A DNA stretch of 20,221 nt, taken from contig JAAMXP010000485.1 in assembly GCA_019693395.1 (NCBI GenBank), forward strand, positions 1-20,221, written 5' to 3'. A model generated the notes under the pieces. That model was not told the DNA's origin and did no database searches. It saw nothing but the letters and a program-made list of their open reading frames with translations. Below, one piece after another: positions 1 to 10,492 of the stretch; the stretch's first letter is position 1; each line of letters begins with the position of its first letter. The position numbers and the translations under genes are program-made. The stretch is from Ettlia oleoabundans (taxonomy: Eukaryota; Chlorophyta; Chlorophyceae; Chlamydomonadales).

Positions 1-49
1 TTCTAACTCTAGTTTTCTGAAATATTTCCAACTCTTATATTTGTCTTAG
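1..49 (+). other. 3' end of an intron of the TPR gene
   Basis: The first 49 bases are T-rich and end in a tttgtcttag acceptor, immediately followed by an open frame that continues into the TPR gene. The window therefore starts inside an intron, and the true 5' end of the gene lies to the left. Confidence 0.6.
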
Positions 50-2436
50 GCGGAGGTGGCCAACATGCTGATCGAGTCGGCGGCGGAGCTGCTGGGTGAA
101 GCCGAGCGCCTGGCTGCTGAGGAGGAGGAGAAAGGCGGGAGCAGCGACAAGGCAGCAGATGCATCGGAGGCAAAGGAAGACAAGGCAGAGGCGGGGACCA
201 GCGGTCCCGCAAACGGGGCAGCAGCATCTGCCAGGGCAGGGGCAGGGTCAGAGGTTGACCCAGGTTCAGGCCTGGAGCACATTGAAGCTGAGCAGGCTGC
301 AGCTGCCTCAGGCGGCGGCGGTGTTGGAGGGGATGAGGAGGACCTCACGCCTGTACAGACAGCGCAGCACTTTGCCATGCGCAACCTCATGAATGCGGGT
401 GAGTCATTGTGAGGGGCGCGTCATGCTGTGTGAAATGGGGCGGCTGTTAGCTGCTGGGCCTACCTCATCGCTGCAACCATGGCCAATATGCCGACCCCCC
501 TTCTGCTTGCATGGTCATACTGCTTTGCCCCATGGGTCCTCCCTCCCTTCTCTCCCCTCCCTTTCTTTTCCACCTGCCAACCTGCGTTGCCACTCGCTAT
601 CACTCCCCCGCTCTGCGCTCCACCCACCATCCACCTTTTCAATTGCGGCTGTCTGTCCCGCAGCGGGCGTACTGGATGGGCTGCAGCAGTACGAGCGCAG
701 CGAGGGGTTGCTGTCCAAGGCCCTTGACATTGCTGTGTCTGTGTGGGGCCCGGGGTCCATGCAGCAGCTGAACGTCATGTACGCCCTGGCACAGCACTTC
801 AGGTGGGCTGAGTTTGTAAATCTTCTTGTTTTGCTTTCCTGCTTGCCTGCCTGGCCTGCCTGCCTGCCTTTCGTGGCATGGTGGGGCAGGTAACCTCGCC
901 TGCTGCAGGAGCCCAACAACTTCCACTCTCTTGCCTGCGCTGTCAACCCTCTCACAGCCACCCACCCACCCACCGCACCCACCTACCGCACCCACAAACC
1001 CCATTGTCGCTGATCTGACCCCACCCTGGTTTGCCCCTGCAGGCGGCGGGGCATGCTGCAGGAGTCGATTGACTTCCACGAGAGCGTGCTGGGCATCATG
1101 GATGAAACCATTCAGGTCTACTCACCGGAGCTGCTGCAAAACAGGATCTCCATACTCAGGTGGGTGGGCGAGGGCAAGCGGGTCCTGTTGATTGCTGGCC
1201 GTGCTGGCGGGCATGCTGACGGGCGTGCAGCCGGGCGGGAGTATCGTGAGTGATGGTCTTATAGATAAAAATGTTAGCACCCTTCCCAAGCGCCCTGAAA
1301 CCGCCTGCCCTCCTCCTGTTGTGCCCCCTGGTCCGCTGCAGGGACACAGCTGTGCTTCTGGACAAGGTGGGGCAGACTGAGGCTGCCATTGACTACGCAA
1401 CAGGCGCCATGGTCAACGCGCAGGTGGGTGCTGAGCTGGGACGACAGCACACAGCGCAGTGCACAGGATGCACGACGTGCATGCTCACTGCAGCTTGGCA
1501 AAGGACATTGGATTGCCTGCCTGGTTGCTTCTTCGCTCGCCCGCCTGCCCGCCTGCCTGCTGTTTGGGGAGAGTGACGACCTAGGATTCAAAACTCTTCG
1601 GGCACAGACCTAACCAAGAGCTCGCCCGCCTGAGCGCAAGCTGATGGCATTGAACATCTAAGGGAATGAGGATCTGCTCCCCCAACACTCCACTCCTCTG
1701 CCGCTTGCTTGAAGAAGAAGGCTTGGCAGATGCATATGCACCTGCACACCCAGATGCATCCCATTCCGCTGTCCCCTAATGCTTCATCCCTTTTAACCAC
1801 CCACACACCCACTCCAGTGTTTTCGTCCCAGCGGCGGTTGTGACATGAGCTTCTCTGGCATGCCTCTGACTGCCTGTGCTTGGCCAATACACATCCCCAT
1901 GTATTCTATTTGACCCCTTATGATGCATCCCGTCCGTTCTGTGGCTGATCTGTGCGTTCTGTGCCTTGGTCTTTTTCTTCCCGCCACCGCTGCAGACGCT
2001 GGCGGGTATCATGATGGGTCAGCAGCGTTCCACCAGCCACCCCATCCTGGAGCCCTTCTACCGACTGCTGGCTGACCTGAAACATAAGGTATTGCCAGGG
2101 CCGGGGCGGGGCGGCGTGGGGATCTCCTCGGGGAGAGTCATCACCTCGAAGCAAATGCTCCAAGTTTTTACAAAAGCATGCAGCTGGGGCAACCAGGACC
2201 TTGCAAGCACCAGCACATTTACCCCTGTGTTTTATGTTACCTCCCATGTCTTTGTGTCGCAGATTGGTGACGAGTCTGGTGCGGCGGAGGCGCGGCGTGC
2301 GGCCAACGGGGCCCGCCTGAACCAACGCCTCGCCCAGGCCAGCAAGCAGCAGCAGCGTGCACAGAAGGGTGGCACAGGCAAGCGCAGCAGCAGCAACGGC
2401 GCCTCCACGGCCCGTGCGGGCGGCAGGCGGGTGTAA
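50..2436 (+). CDS. TPR-repeat protein, 3' part (5' end outside window)
   Basis: Six exons can be joined without breaking phase: 50-398, 664-802, 1043-1159, 1342-1423, 1996-2088 and 2263-2436 (TAA), giving about 317 visible residues. The first exon is acidic and low-complexity (runs of E, A, G). Exons 2-5 form amphipathic helix pairs with the spacing of kinesin-light-chain-type tetratricopeptide repeats, for example ALDIAVSVWGPGS followed by a Y-A-L-A helix, then an SIDFHESVLGIMDE segment. The last exon is a basic Q/K/R/S-rich tail ending GGRRV. TPR folds are protein-binding scaffolds; the partner cannot be told. All donors are GT, and intron 1424-1995 is unusually long for this window. A TGTAA pentamer overlaps the stop codon at 2432-2436. 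A NASP-like or other TPR family is possible, and I do not recognise the orthologue. The gene converges on the sugar porter. Confidence 0.75.
957..995 (+). repeat. CCCA/CACC-rich simple repeat in TPR-gene intron
   Basis: An imperfect run of ccca and caccg units lies in intron 803-1042, just before the pyrimidine-rich end of that intron. It is low-complexity sequence with no coding content. Confidence 0.7.
1424..1995 (+). other. Long intron of the TPR gene (572 bp)
   Basis: The intron opens with gtgggtgc after the codon CAG and closes with ccgctgcag before ACG CTG. It holds GCCT/GCCC-rich sequence near 1515-1560 and a stretch of CA/CACC-rich sequence. I found no additional exon that keeps phase, and no RNA gene. 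Confidence 0.6.
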
Positions 2437-3167
2437 ATATAAGCACTCGCCACGAACGTTGGTAACGTCGGCGGCATTCGCCCACAATCGGCAGCAGGAG
2501 CAGCAGTTGCACTTAACGATTTTCCCCAAGACGGCAGCTGGCAGAGACGCAGCATGCAAAGTGCACCCCATCTTGCTCGCAAAGCAACTCACACTCTTTT
2601 TCAACTTGGCGGCCGGTGGCAGCCGGTCAAACGTCAGCTGGCCAGTCATTGCACATGCCACATTCCATTTCGAGACTCACTGCCTGATGCTGGGCCTTGC
2701 CACACATGTGTGAGCCTGCAAGCCCTTGCTTGTTTCGTTCACCCTGCACCTGCCACTTGACTCCTCACCTCCTTCCACATGTTGCTCATTATTGGAGAAT
2801 TGATACCCCCCTGGACCCATCCCAGGCGCTTTTGTTTGCTTTGTGTGTCCCATTGATTATGTGTTACAGCCATGGCCAGAGCAGGGTTGCAGCAGCTGGG
2901 AAGAACATGGTGTTGATGCACAGCAGGAACAGACAGGATGGAAACAAAAGGCGAGAAACGAGCAAAAAAGGGCTGAAAAACAGAAGGAACAGCATGCAAA
3001 GCCAACCAGCAGGGCTGTACAGGGTAGGTGGGTGGAGGAGCAGCAGAATGGGCACAACTTCAGCCCCAGATAGTGGCGGTACTGCAACCACTATCAGCAA
3101 GCATGAAGGCGTGGTAACCACAGCAGGGCCAGAATGGGTCTGGTCCACTGTTGTGCTTGAGCATGGT
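2437..3167. other. Convergent intergenic region (3' UTRs)
   Basis: The 731 bp between the stops of the TPR gene (+) and the sugar porter (-) must hold both 3' untranslated regions. Open frames here are short, lack family features and differ between strands without matching anything I know. The only recognisable signal is a minus-strand TGTAA pentamer (listed separately). Confidence 0.6.
2864..2868 (-). terminator. Candidate polyadenylation signal TGTAA (sugar porter)
   Basis: The plus strand reads ttaca, so the minus strand reads TGTAA, about 300 nt after the porter stop codon. TGTAA is the usual green-algal poly(A) signal. The distance makes this only a candidate. Confidence 0.35.
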
Positions 3168-6100
3168 TCATGAGCGCCCCATAAGGAGGGCGCGGATCTG
3201 CTCCACTGGCAGCTGGTTTGTCTCCACCATGCGGCGGGCCATGAACAGGGTGGAAAAAACGTTGAGCGCGGCAAAGACGAGGTAGGTGCCGGCTATTCCC
3301 AGCGTTGAGAGCATGAGGGGGAAGGTGGCGCCGATCACAATGTTGGAGCCCCAGTTCAGGCTGGTGCAGAAGGCCTGCGAAGCATGTGGGTGGGGCAGCA
3401 AGCGCAAAGCAAGGAAAGCTAAGGCCGGGGCTACTGGCCGCAGAACCCCACTGGCATGGCAAACCTTGCTGAATTTAGCCTGCTCACACAAATACTCCTT
3501 TAATGCTTTCTTCCCTGGGCTCCTCTCCCTCCCTCCCTCATGCCCTCACCTGCGCCGTGCCCATGATCTCCTGGGGCAATATCTCTGGCAGGATGAGGAA
3601 GGGCAGGGGTCCCGCCCCTATGGCAAAGAACACCATGTAGGCTAGGATGCAGGCCAAGGAAGCTACGCCCTCCAGGGCCTGGGGCGCTACAGGGCAGGTT
3701 GGGATGTGGGGGGCGAGATACGGGACACGACCAAAAGAATATAAGCGGGTTTTGAAGATGTGTCCGAGGTTAGGTAACAATAATAGCTAGGTCGGGCGGG
3801 CACTGGTATGGGAGAAGACGGGTTCAGGGCTGCCGCTCCAGGAGTCAAGTTGTCACGCAGATGCATGCACACGGCTTCGACGGCTCAACCAAAGGCAGAG
3901 CATGCAGCACTAGGCCGCCAACGCAAGGGATTCATCAGCCTCCCAGTTCCCACCTCCCAGTCCCCACCCACTCAGCACACTTGGCATCAGCATGAAGGCC
4001 GACATAGCGGTGAGGCAGGCGGCCATTCCGGCAAAGGAAGTGATGATGAGGGGCCGGCGACCCACACGGTCCATCAGCAGTGCTGCAACGACGGTGAAAG
4101 CTGCAGGCAGGCAGGCGGGTAGGCAGGGAAGGCAGCCGGGGCAGGCGGGCACGCAGGCAGGCAGTCAAGGGGAGATTTCAGAGGGCAAGCGGGGACGGGC
4201 GGGTTGGGTGGGTCGTGTGCGGCGGAGAAGTGGAAAAAAAGTGCAGCAGCAGGCAGAGGGGGGAATGATGCGACAAATAAACATCAGATCAGAACCAATC
4301 AGAAAACAACAAGTCAGCAACGCAAATCAGACTTTCAGGGCTCTTGTCCAACAGAACACGAAGCATGGCCGCTGTCATAGGCAACGGCGTGCGCTGAATA
4401 CGGGGTGGCTTCCACTCACACAGGTTGGTGGCTCCCACTGCTATGCTGCCAAGGACGGGAGATCTCAATCCCGCCTGCTCAAACACCTGCACACGCAAGT
4501 GGGCACGCAACTCTTCACACTATGATAAGCTTGCCTATGAATGGAGGCAGGCAGACTGAGGACACGCCACCGCTTTTTACGTAGTGGCAGCAAGACCCAC
4601 TGAAAAGGGTTCACAAACATCAGTCCTGAGCGATGAGCTGGTTTGCCGGTCGTCATGCAGGCAGGGTAGACATGGACATACTTTTTCTCCGCCTCAGCCC
4701 AGTTTCCATATTATGGGCAACCCACCAGCCAGCTGGCATGCCTAGCACGGGTGTAGTATTCGTGCCATAAAACGCACCTCTGTGGAGAAGAAGACGATGC
4801 TGTTGATGCCCGACAGCTGCTGCAGCAGCGGCATGGCCGCCGCCAGCACCATCACGCGGCGGTAGCGTGGCTGCCACAGCGCCGACCAACCCAGGTGGCG
4901 TCCCTCGGCCTCATCGCGCCCCTCTGGCCCCTCACCCATGCCATGCCCCTGCTCAGCAGCCAGCAAGGGGTGCTCCCCTGCAGGCAGTACTGCTGAGTCC
5001 GCTGCGTCTGCCGCCTGCTGAAGCTTGGGATAGTCCTGGGGGCGGAAGCGGCGGCCATGCAAGCATCGCAGTGCCTTGCCGGCACGAGCGGGCTGACCCG
5101 CATGCAGCAGCCACACAGGGGACTCTGGGCAGCGCAGCAGGGCGACACACTGCAGGAGGGCGGGGCCCAGTGCTGCCGCAAACATGATGCGCCTGCGCAG
5201 GCAGGCAGGCAGGCAGGCATGCAATAGGGCAATAGGGCAGGAAAACAACAGCGACGAACTGATCATCTCAAAACAGAGGCAAGGCGGTTGCTGGAAAAAC
5301 ATGCATCACATACGCACGCATGCATCTGGAACAGGGCAGCATACAGGACACAAGCATTGCAGTCAGGGCAGGCAGGCAGGGCAAACATGCGGGGTTTCTC
5401 ACCACCATGCCACTTCGCGCCCCATCAGTGTGACACTGTCTGCGCCGGACTCGTATGGCAGTCCCACTATGTAGGAAGCCAGGATGCCGATGTTGACAGC
5501 CACCTGTGGACACAAGGAGGTAAGGGGAGTGTGGGTCCAGGCCAAGCATTGTGGTTGGCAAGGTGGCACGAGGCGCACATAGACTGGGTGTAGGGAGAGG
5601 CACTGGCTAGGCACAGACGCATTGACCACATGGTGCTCTTGGAGAAGGGCACGCTGAACACACAGAACTCCAAGGCTCCAACCATGCAATCCCTCTTTTC
5701 GCCTGTGATAGCTGTAGGGACAGCAGGCGGCTGTAGCGTGCCTGTGTCAGTGTGCCCAGGGCGCCTCGGATGGACACGGGTGCAATCTCAGCCAAATAGC
5801 GCGGCACTAGCACTGAGGCAGCACCAGACCCCAACCCAGCGACTGCTCTGCCTAGGAGCATGGCCCACAGGTGGGTGGCCCCCATGCTCAGAGCAGCACC
5901 CAGCACCAATGTGCTAGTGTTCAGCATGGCAGCGGTCCTGCGGTGGATGCATGCGGTGGAGGAAAGTGGATTGGAACTATAAAATCGTCTGTACCCGTGC
6001 GGGAAAGCCCAAAGGGTGCAAGGATCCATTGATGGGATGCGGAGTTGTAAGCTGTGTCGGCAAATGTTTGTCAACAAAAGTACGCTTGATGAACTGGGCT

Positions 6101-6496
6101 TACCTGGGGCCAAAGCAATCGGCCAGGCGGCCAGACAGCAGAGAACCGACAGTGGCGCCCACTAGCAGGCCCGCCACCATGGCAGCGCCGCCGCCCTCGT
6201 GGGAGGTGTGCAGGTCAGCTTCTACATGCGATTGGCAGGTGTTTAGCACACCCAGATGGTATCCTGCATAACATACGGTGGCAAGGGCGGGAGAAGGGGT
6301 CCGTGTTTGCAAGGTGAGGTTGCAGGATGCAGACAGCTGTGGCGGTGCAAGGAGGCAGGCGGGCAGGCGGCAGGAGTTTGGCACTTCAGACAGCAACGGC
6401 GCCACTCCTGTCGTCTCAACCACACGCACCAAACAGCACCGATCCCAGCAGCGCCGAGGTTGCGCTGAAGTGGAGGAGCGGCGGCCACCCGATCAT
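3168..6496 (-). CDS. MFS sugar porter, plastidic glucose transporter-like
   Basis: Nine exons: 6496-6430, 6263-6104, 5937-5742, 5503-5403, 5192-4778, 4486-4420, 4100-3972, 3686-3550, 3374-3168 (TGA); 492 residues. It reads as a 12-helix proton-sugar symporter or facilitator of the sugar porter family. Landmarks in order: FGYHLGVLN (22-30), ADCFGPR loop 2-3 (70-76), GRAVAGLGSG (105-114), PRYLAEIAPVSIRG (121-134), PESPVWL (197-203), QQLSGIN (299-305), DRVGRR (346-351), GAGPLP and PEI (402-414), VET near the C-terminus (474-476). Order and sequence resemble plant plastidic glucose transporter pGlcT, which exports glucose from the chloroplast after starch breakdown. The chosen start is the only ATG in frame before helix 1, so no transit peptide is present in this model. 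Intron 5504-5741 has a GC donor. The 3' end of exon 7 is uncertain (3972 or 3954). Substrate and membrane are inferred. Confidence 0.85.
4103..4165 (-). repeat. GCAGG/GGCAG tetranucleotide-type repeat in porter intron
   Basis: A run of imperfect ggca units begins directly at the exon 7 acceptor. On the transcribed (minus) strand it reads CCTGCC and acts as the pyrimidine tract of the intron. Confidence 0.7.
5197..5220 (-). repeat. (GGCA)n microsatellite forming a splice pyrimidine tract
   Basis: About five perfect ggca units. On the minus strand they are tgcc repeats lying within 5-30 nt of the exon 5 acceptor (gcgcag at 5193-5198), so the microsatellite supplies the 3' splice-site pyrimidine tract. 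Confidence 0.75.
5504..5741 (-). other. GC-AG intron in the sugar porter gene
   Basis: Exon 3 ends ...ACACTGACACAG and is followed by gcacgc rather than gt. Exon 4 starts after ccacag with GTGGCTGTC. The join gives GTLTQ-VAVNIGILASYIVG, which lines up without a gap with the RGALGxxNQLxIxxGI region of plant pGlcT. No in-frame GT donor nearby does the same. Confidence 0.7.
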
Positions 6497-7178
6497 CCTG
6501 TCGGAGGGGACCGGGAACTGCACACGACACTGCTATCAATAACTGCTGTGCCTGTTTTTGTGCGGGCTATTGAAAGGACACCAGCCATTGTTCAGGAAGA
6601 AGGACGCTGAGCTGGAACACAGCGCGCGCAGGGACAGAGCTTGCGAAATGCGTGTCAAATTCCGCTTTACAAGTGTAATTTGTTATTACAAAGCGGTCCT
6701 TCCTTGACAAGCCGGTCGCCCCTTTCGTGTACATTTTAGAGGTGCAGTGCAGCGGCAGCGCGGCCATCCCAGAATCAGAAGCCTTTCAACAAACCTCCTA
6801 TTGGCCTGGCGCGGCTCTAGCAAGTGAGCAGCCAAGGTCACCGCACTTCACCGGCCTGCACCGCTTGACCAGTATTCCCCTGTTGCTTCTGTGGTATTCA
6901 TTGCGCATGTCATGTCAATCCCCAATGAGGTCCACTGGCAGTGCTTGCCCTGGCACCCTTGCCGCCTGCCGCCATTGTTCCGCCCAAGGCGAAGGCAGCT
7001 GCCTTGCAGCATTGTCGGCAATGCAGGTTTCACGCACTGCCAGTCGCGTGCCCGTAGCATGCTGAGTACTGACTGCAGTTGCTTTGCCGCTGCAGGCTCC
7101 GCCTGCTGACTCTAGGACTTTACCGTAGACCTTACCGCAGTCCAGCTATCGCACCCCCCACCCAGTAGCTCAGCAGCC
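6497..7178. other. Divergent promoter region (sugar porter / UFC1)
   Basis: The 682 bp separate the start codons of two genes transcribed away from each other, so both promoters and 5' UTRs lie here. I see no clear TATA box. A 31-codon minus-strand reading frame starts at 6588 in a good ATGGC context and ends at the porter start (see findings); it may be a leader or transit-peptide piece. Confidence 0.55.
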
Positions 7179-8038
7179 ATGGGCGACCAGTCATGGGACC
7201 CCACCACGCGCGCCACCGTGCAAAAGATCCCTCTGTTGACAGTCAAGGCGGGTCCGCGCGACAAGGAGGAATGGCAGAAGCGGCTCAAAGAGGTTCGCGC
7301 ATGCTGGCTCGTTGTGTGCTGCACAGTGGAGTGGGTGTGCAGATTGAAGTGCTTGTGGGTGCCAGTCTTGGTTCTTTGATGGGTGTCATGTCCACCCTCC
7401 GCCACTGTCACCTTGCTTGCTCTATGCAGGAGCTGCAGGCGCTCATAAAGTACATAGAGATCAACAAGGCAGCTGACTTGGACTGGTTCACCATCAAACC
7501 CAGCAACAAGGAGGGCACGCACTGGGCTGGCAAGTGCTGGTATGTGCACGACCTCATACGCTACGAGTTCGATTTCCAGGTGAGTGGCGGTTGCTCAGGT
7601 GGCAGTGATGGCAGCAGCAGGTTCGAGGTTGATTTCTGGGCTGCAGGTTTGCTGGCTGGCGGGGCTGACACTGGTGATGTCCCTACACCGCAACGTAAGT
7701 GTCGCAATGCTTGACCCTGCTTGGGTGATGGTGCTAGCCTGTAGGTAGATGTTGCAAGCCAACCCTGCTGTTGTGCTGGTTTCCCCTCCATGCAGTTTGA
7801 CATCCCTGCCACTTACCCAACAACCGCACCCGAAATTGAGCTGCCGGAGCTTGAGGGTAAGACAGCCAAGATGTACCGGGGTGGCAAGATCTGCCTTACA
7901 ATCCACTTCAAACCGCTGTGGGCTAAGAACAGCCCCCACTTTGGAATTGCGCATGCTCTCTGCCTGGGGCTAGCGCCCTGGCTGGCGGCAGAGGTGCCAT
8001 ACCTTGTGGAGTCTGGCGCGGTCAAGCCCAAGTCGTGA
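7179..8038 (+). CDS. UFC1: UFM1-conjugating enzyme E2 (UFC1)
   Basis: Three exons, 7179-7292, 7430-7579 and 7796-8038 (TGA), all phase 0, give 168 residues, against 167 in human UFC1. UFC1 accepts the ubiquitin-like protein UFM1 from the E1 UBA5 as a thioester and, with the UFL1 ligase complex, passes it to targets such as ribosomal protein uL24 at the ER. Recognisable stretches are [48 protein letters not shown], and [17 protein letters not shown]. The active-site cysteine in KICLT is Cys121 (Cys116 in human). The C-terminal [15 protein letters not shown] is typical of plant/algal UFC1. The ATG at 7179 lies in a good context (agccATGGG) and gives the family's normal N-terminus. The gene diverges from the sugar porter. 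Nothing is missing or broken. Confidence 0.96.
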
Positions 8039-8411
8039 TGTCGGAGTGGAGGAAGTGCGGTATGCATAAACGAATAATGCTGCTTGCCAGCTTCTGGACT
8101 GTTTTGGCACAATTGGCTTGCTGTTCAGCTTAGCATTACGCCCTTGGCAGTGTACCATGTCTATGCCTTGTTCTCTTCTCCACGCTGACCCCTTCCTTGC
8201 TCCGCGTATCACGCTTGCAATCCCGTCCTCGGCATAGCAGCAGCATTGCTAGATCTAACTGTCACACAACACTTGACACTATCCGATAATCAGAATGAGA
8301 GAACCATGAGATGGCGGTGGCGCCTGCTGAGTACGCTGCGCAGCGGCCAGATGGGCCCATCACAATCATCATTGATGTCTCGCCACCCGTAAGGCAATTT
8401 ATCACATCAAC
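8039..8411 (+). other. Intergenic region between UFC1 and the SDR gene
   Basis: The 373 bp must hold the UFC1 3' UTR and the promoter of the next gene in the same direction. I see no TGTAA pentamer and no clear promoter element. An ATG at 8311 opens 26 codons that end at a possible gtaagg donor; it is discussed under rejected items. Confidence 0.5.
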
Positions 8412-10167
8412 ATGCCCTTATTATCCTTGTCGCGTCCGGATAGCATGCAAATCAAGACCGCGACGGGCACGGCTGTGGCGAACTGTGCTGGCCCGAGATG
8501 GGCGGCCTGCACGCACTATCTATCGCTCGGAAGTAACGCGCTCCCACGACAACTTGTAAAGCAGCGGCAACCACTGGGCGCACAAGTTCAGCAGCGCCAG
8601 GTCTGCCAAAACCGGTGGGCCATCTGCACTCCGGTAGCGAGCTCGGTACAGCAGCAGGCTAGCAGCAGCAGCAGTGGCAACAGGCCCAAACGTGTGGTAA
8701 TTACAGGAGGCAGTAAGGGGCTGGGCTATGCCATGGCCTGGGAGTTTTTGCAGCTGGGGGACAGTGTCGCGCTATGCGGGCGGGACGAGAGCCGTCTGCA
8801 GGCAGCCCTGCAGCAGCTCAGCAGCGAGTTTGGGGCAGAGCGGGTGCATGGCCAGACCTGCGATTGCAGCCGCCCTGAAGATATGCAGCAGTTTGGGGAT
8901 TTTGTGCGGCAGTGGCTGGGCGGCGTAGACTGCTGGATCAACAATGCAGGTTCATGTGTTTAACTTGCAGTGAGCCGTGGCCCAACATTTTTGCTGATTT
9001 TCAAGTGCCAGTTCTCCTGCGAGCCTTGCGCGGCAAGGTGCATCGCATCTGTAACCCATTGCACGGCAACTCGGGGACTTACTTCGCATGCATACACTGC
9101 CCTCCCCTGCCCATCTGCAGGCGAGGTGACAGCTAAGCGCCTTCTGGCAGATGTGGAGCCTGAAGAGGTGGTGCAGGTGGTGGGCACAAACGTGACTGGC
9201 TCCCTCCTGGGCACCCAGCAGGCCATCCGCCTGATGCGGGACCAGCCGGGTGCAGGGCAGCCCATTTACCACGTGTTCAACATGGGCTTTAGCAGATACG
9301 GGGCCAAGGTGAGCGGCTAAATATGCTTTACGTGCCTGGAGCTTGGTTAGCATCTGGGGTCGCCGTGCTGGACTCGCATGATACCATGCGTGTACGCTGT
9401 ATACCCTCTTGTTTGGTTGGCTACCTACTTTCTTCACCAGCCCAAAATCGACTGCATGGTGCTTCGCTCTGCATTTTGCATGTTGTGCCTGCTCCAGCTG
9501 CTGCCTGCTTCGCAGGAGCCATGCCGCCCACCTCAGCTGGGCTTGGTTTCATTCCTCCTTTACCAATCCATTTCCCCTTACTCAATGCAGCTTACCAAGT
9601 CGGCCGTGACGCACAAGGCAACCAAGCGAGCGCTGACGCAGTTGACTGAGAGCCTGCAGGATGAGTTGAAGGAGGCGGGACTGACAAGCATTGGGGTTCA
9701 CAACCTGTCGCCAGGTGCGGGCTCCATCTGGGGCAGGTCCTGCCTGGCAGATGATGTATGTGCGCAATTGCTTCACTGTCTGACGTCCCTCCTGAGCTGC
9801 CACTGATAATTTCCCAGCTTCACCCAACAAAGCGGTTAATGTTCCCGCAGGCATGCTGCTGACCGACCTTCTGTTGCGTGACTCCACGCCCGCTGCCCGC
9901 CGCTTCTTCAATGTGCTGGCGGAAGAGCCAGAGACAGTGGCAGCGGCGCTGGTGCCACAGATACGAGGCGTGAGCGGCAGCGGAACAAGTATAGAGTACC
10001 TTAGCCCGCCAGAGGCAGTACGGCGTATCCTGACTGGCCTGCCGCAGATCATACGTGGCGGCAGGTTTTTTGACGAGCAGGGAGAGAGGGTGCAAGAGGC
10101 TGGGCAGACATACCAGCCCAACGGGGTGCGCGTGCAAGTTCCGCAGCAGCCTGATGGCGCATTGTAA
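8412..10167 (+). CDS. Chlorophyll b reductase (NOL/NYC1)-like short-chain dehydrogenase
   Basis: Four exons, 8412-8949, 9121-9308, 9591-9714 and 9851-10167 (TAA), give 388 residues. The first ~90 residues are basic, Ser/Ala/Gln-rich and poor in acids, as in a chloroplast transit peptide; Met12 (8445) is an equally good start. The Rossmann fold follows: TGGSKGLG (98-105, NADPH loop), NNAG (177-180), TN (202-203), a Ser at 237 in FNMGFS, and HKATK (250-254). The C-terminal half (HNLSPGM, TDLLL, FFNVLAEEPETVAAALVP, GRFFDEQG) matches the chlorophyll b reductases NOL and NYC1, which reduce chlorophyll b to 7-hydroxymethyl chlorophyll a during antenna turnover. NYC1's membrane segments are absent, so it is more NOL-like. 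The oddity is His250 where SDRs have the catalytic Tyr. It may be a divergent paralogue with altered chemistry; activity is not assured. Confidence 0.82.
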
Positions 10168-10446
10168 GGGTCTCATTGGCGGCATGGTGCTGCCTTCGCC
10201 ACCCCAGTCTGGTCTACATGTCTGCTGCCTTTACGATGACTGTTTCATGATGCTAAGATAGCTTCCGATCCATGAGGTTCGCTGAAAGCCTGCCTCGTAC
10301 GTCAACAGTATAGATGAACCACTGCAGCTTCACATGCCTCAAGCGGCAAAAAGCAGCGCCATGCCACAGGATGGGCAGCATGCCTGCACATGGGGATAAA
10401 GCTTGCACCTCAGAGCAGACGGACGGCCAACACCGGTGCCTGCTTT

Positions 10447-10455
10447 CACGTGTTG
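10447..10455 (+). promoter_or_regulatory. G-box-like element CACGTGTTG, copy 1
   Basis: A CACGTG palindrome extended by TTG, about 500 bp upstream of the next start codon. G-boxes bind bZIP and bHLH factors in plants and algae. Its function here is inferred only from the duplicated word. Confidence 0.3.
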
Positions 10456-10492
10456 TCCATAAAAGGTTGCTTTAGTTGACGAGGTCAGGCCA

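Noticed and set aside
1918..2661. Minus-strand open frame of 247 codons
   Set aside because: It lies antisense to the last two exons of the TPR gene, whose splice phases and helix pattern are better supported. Its product is Cys/Arg/Pro-rich with no family features.
5197..5220. GGCA repeat considered as a CRISPR- or satellite-like array
   Set aside because: The units are four bases with no spacers, inside an intron at the acceptor. It is a microsatellite.
6567..6767. Minus-strand open frame of 66 codons upstream of the porter
   Set aside because: It has no targeting-peptide character, ends at a stop before the porter and has no good donor.
8311..8388. Upstream ATG with 26 codons and a gtaagg donor before the SDR gene
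   Set aside because: It could be a first exon spliced to 8454 in frame, but the resulting start is acidic and unlike a transit peptide, while 8412/8445 give a basic, Ser/Ala-rich leader. It is kept only as an alternative.
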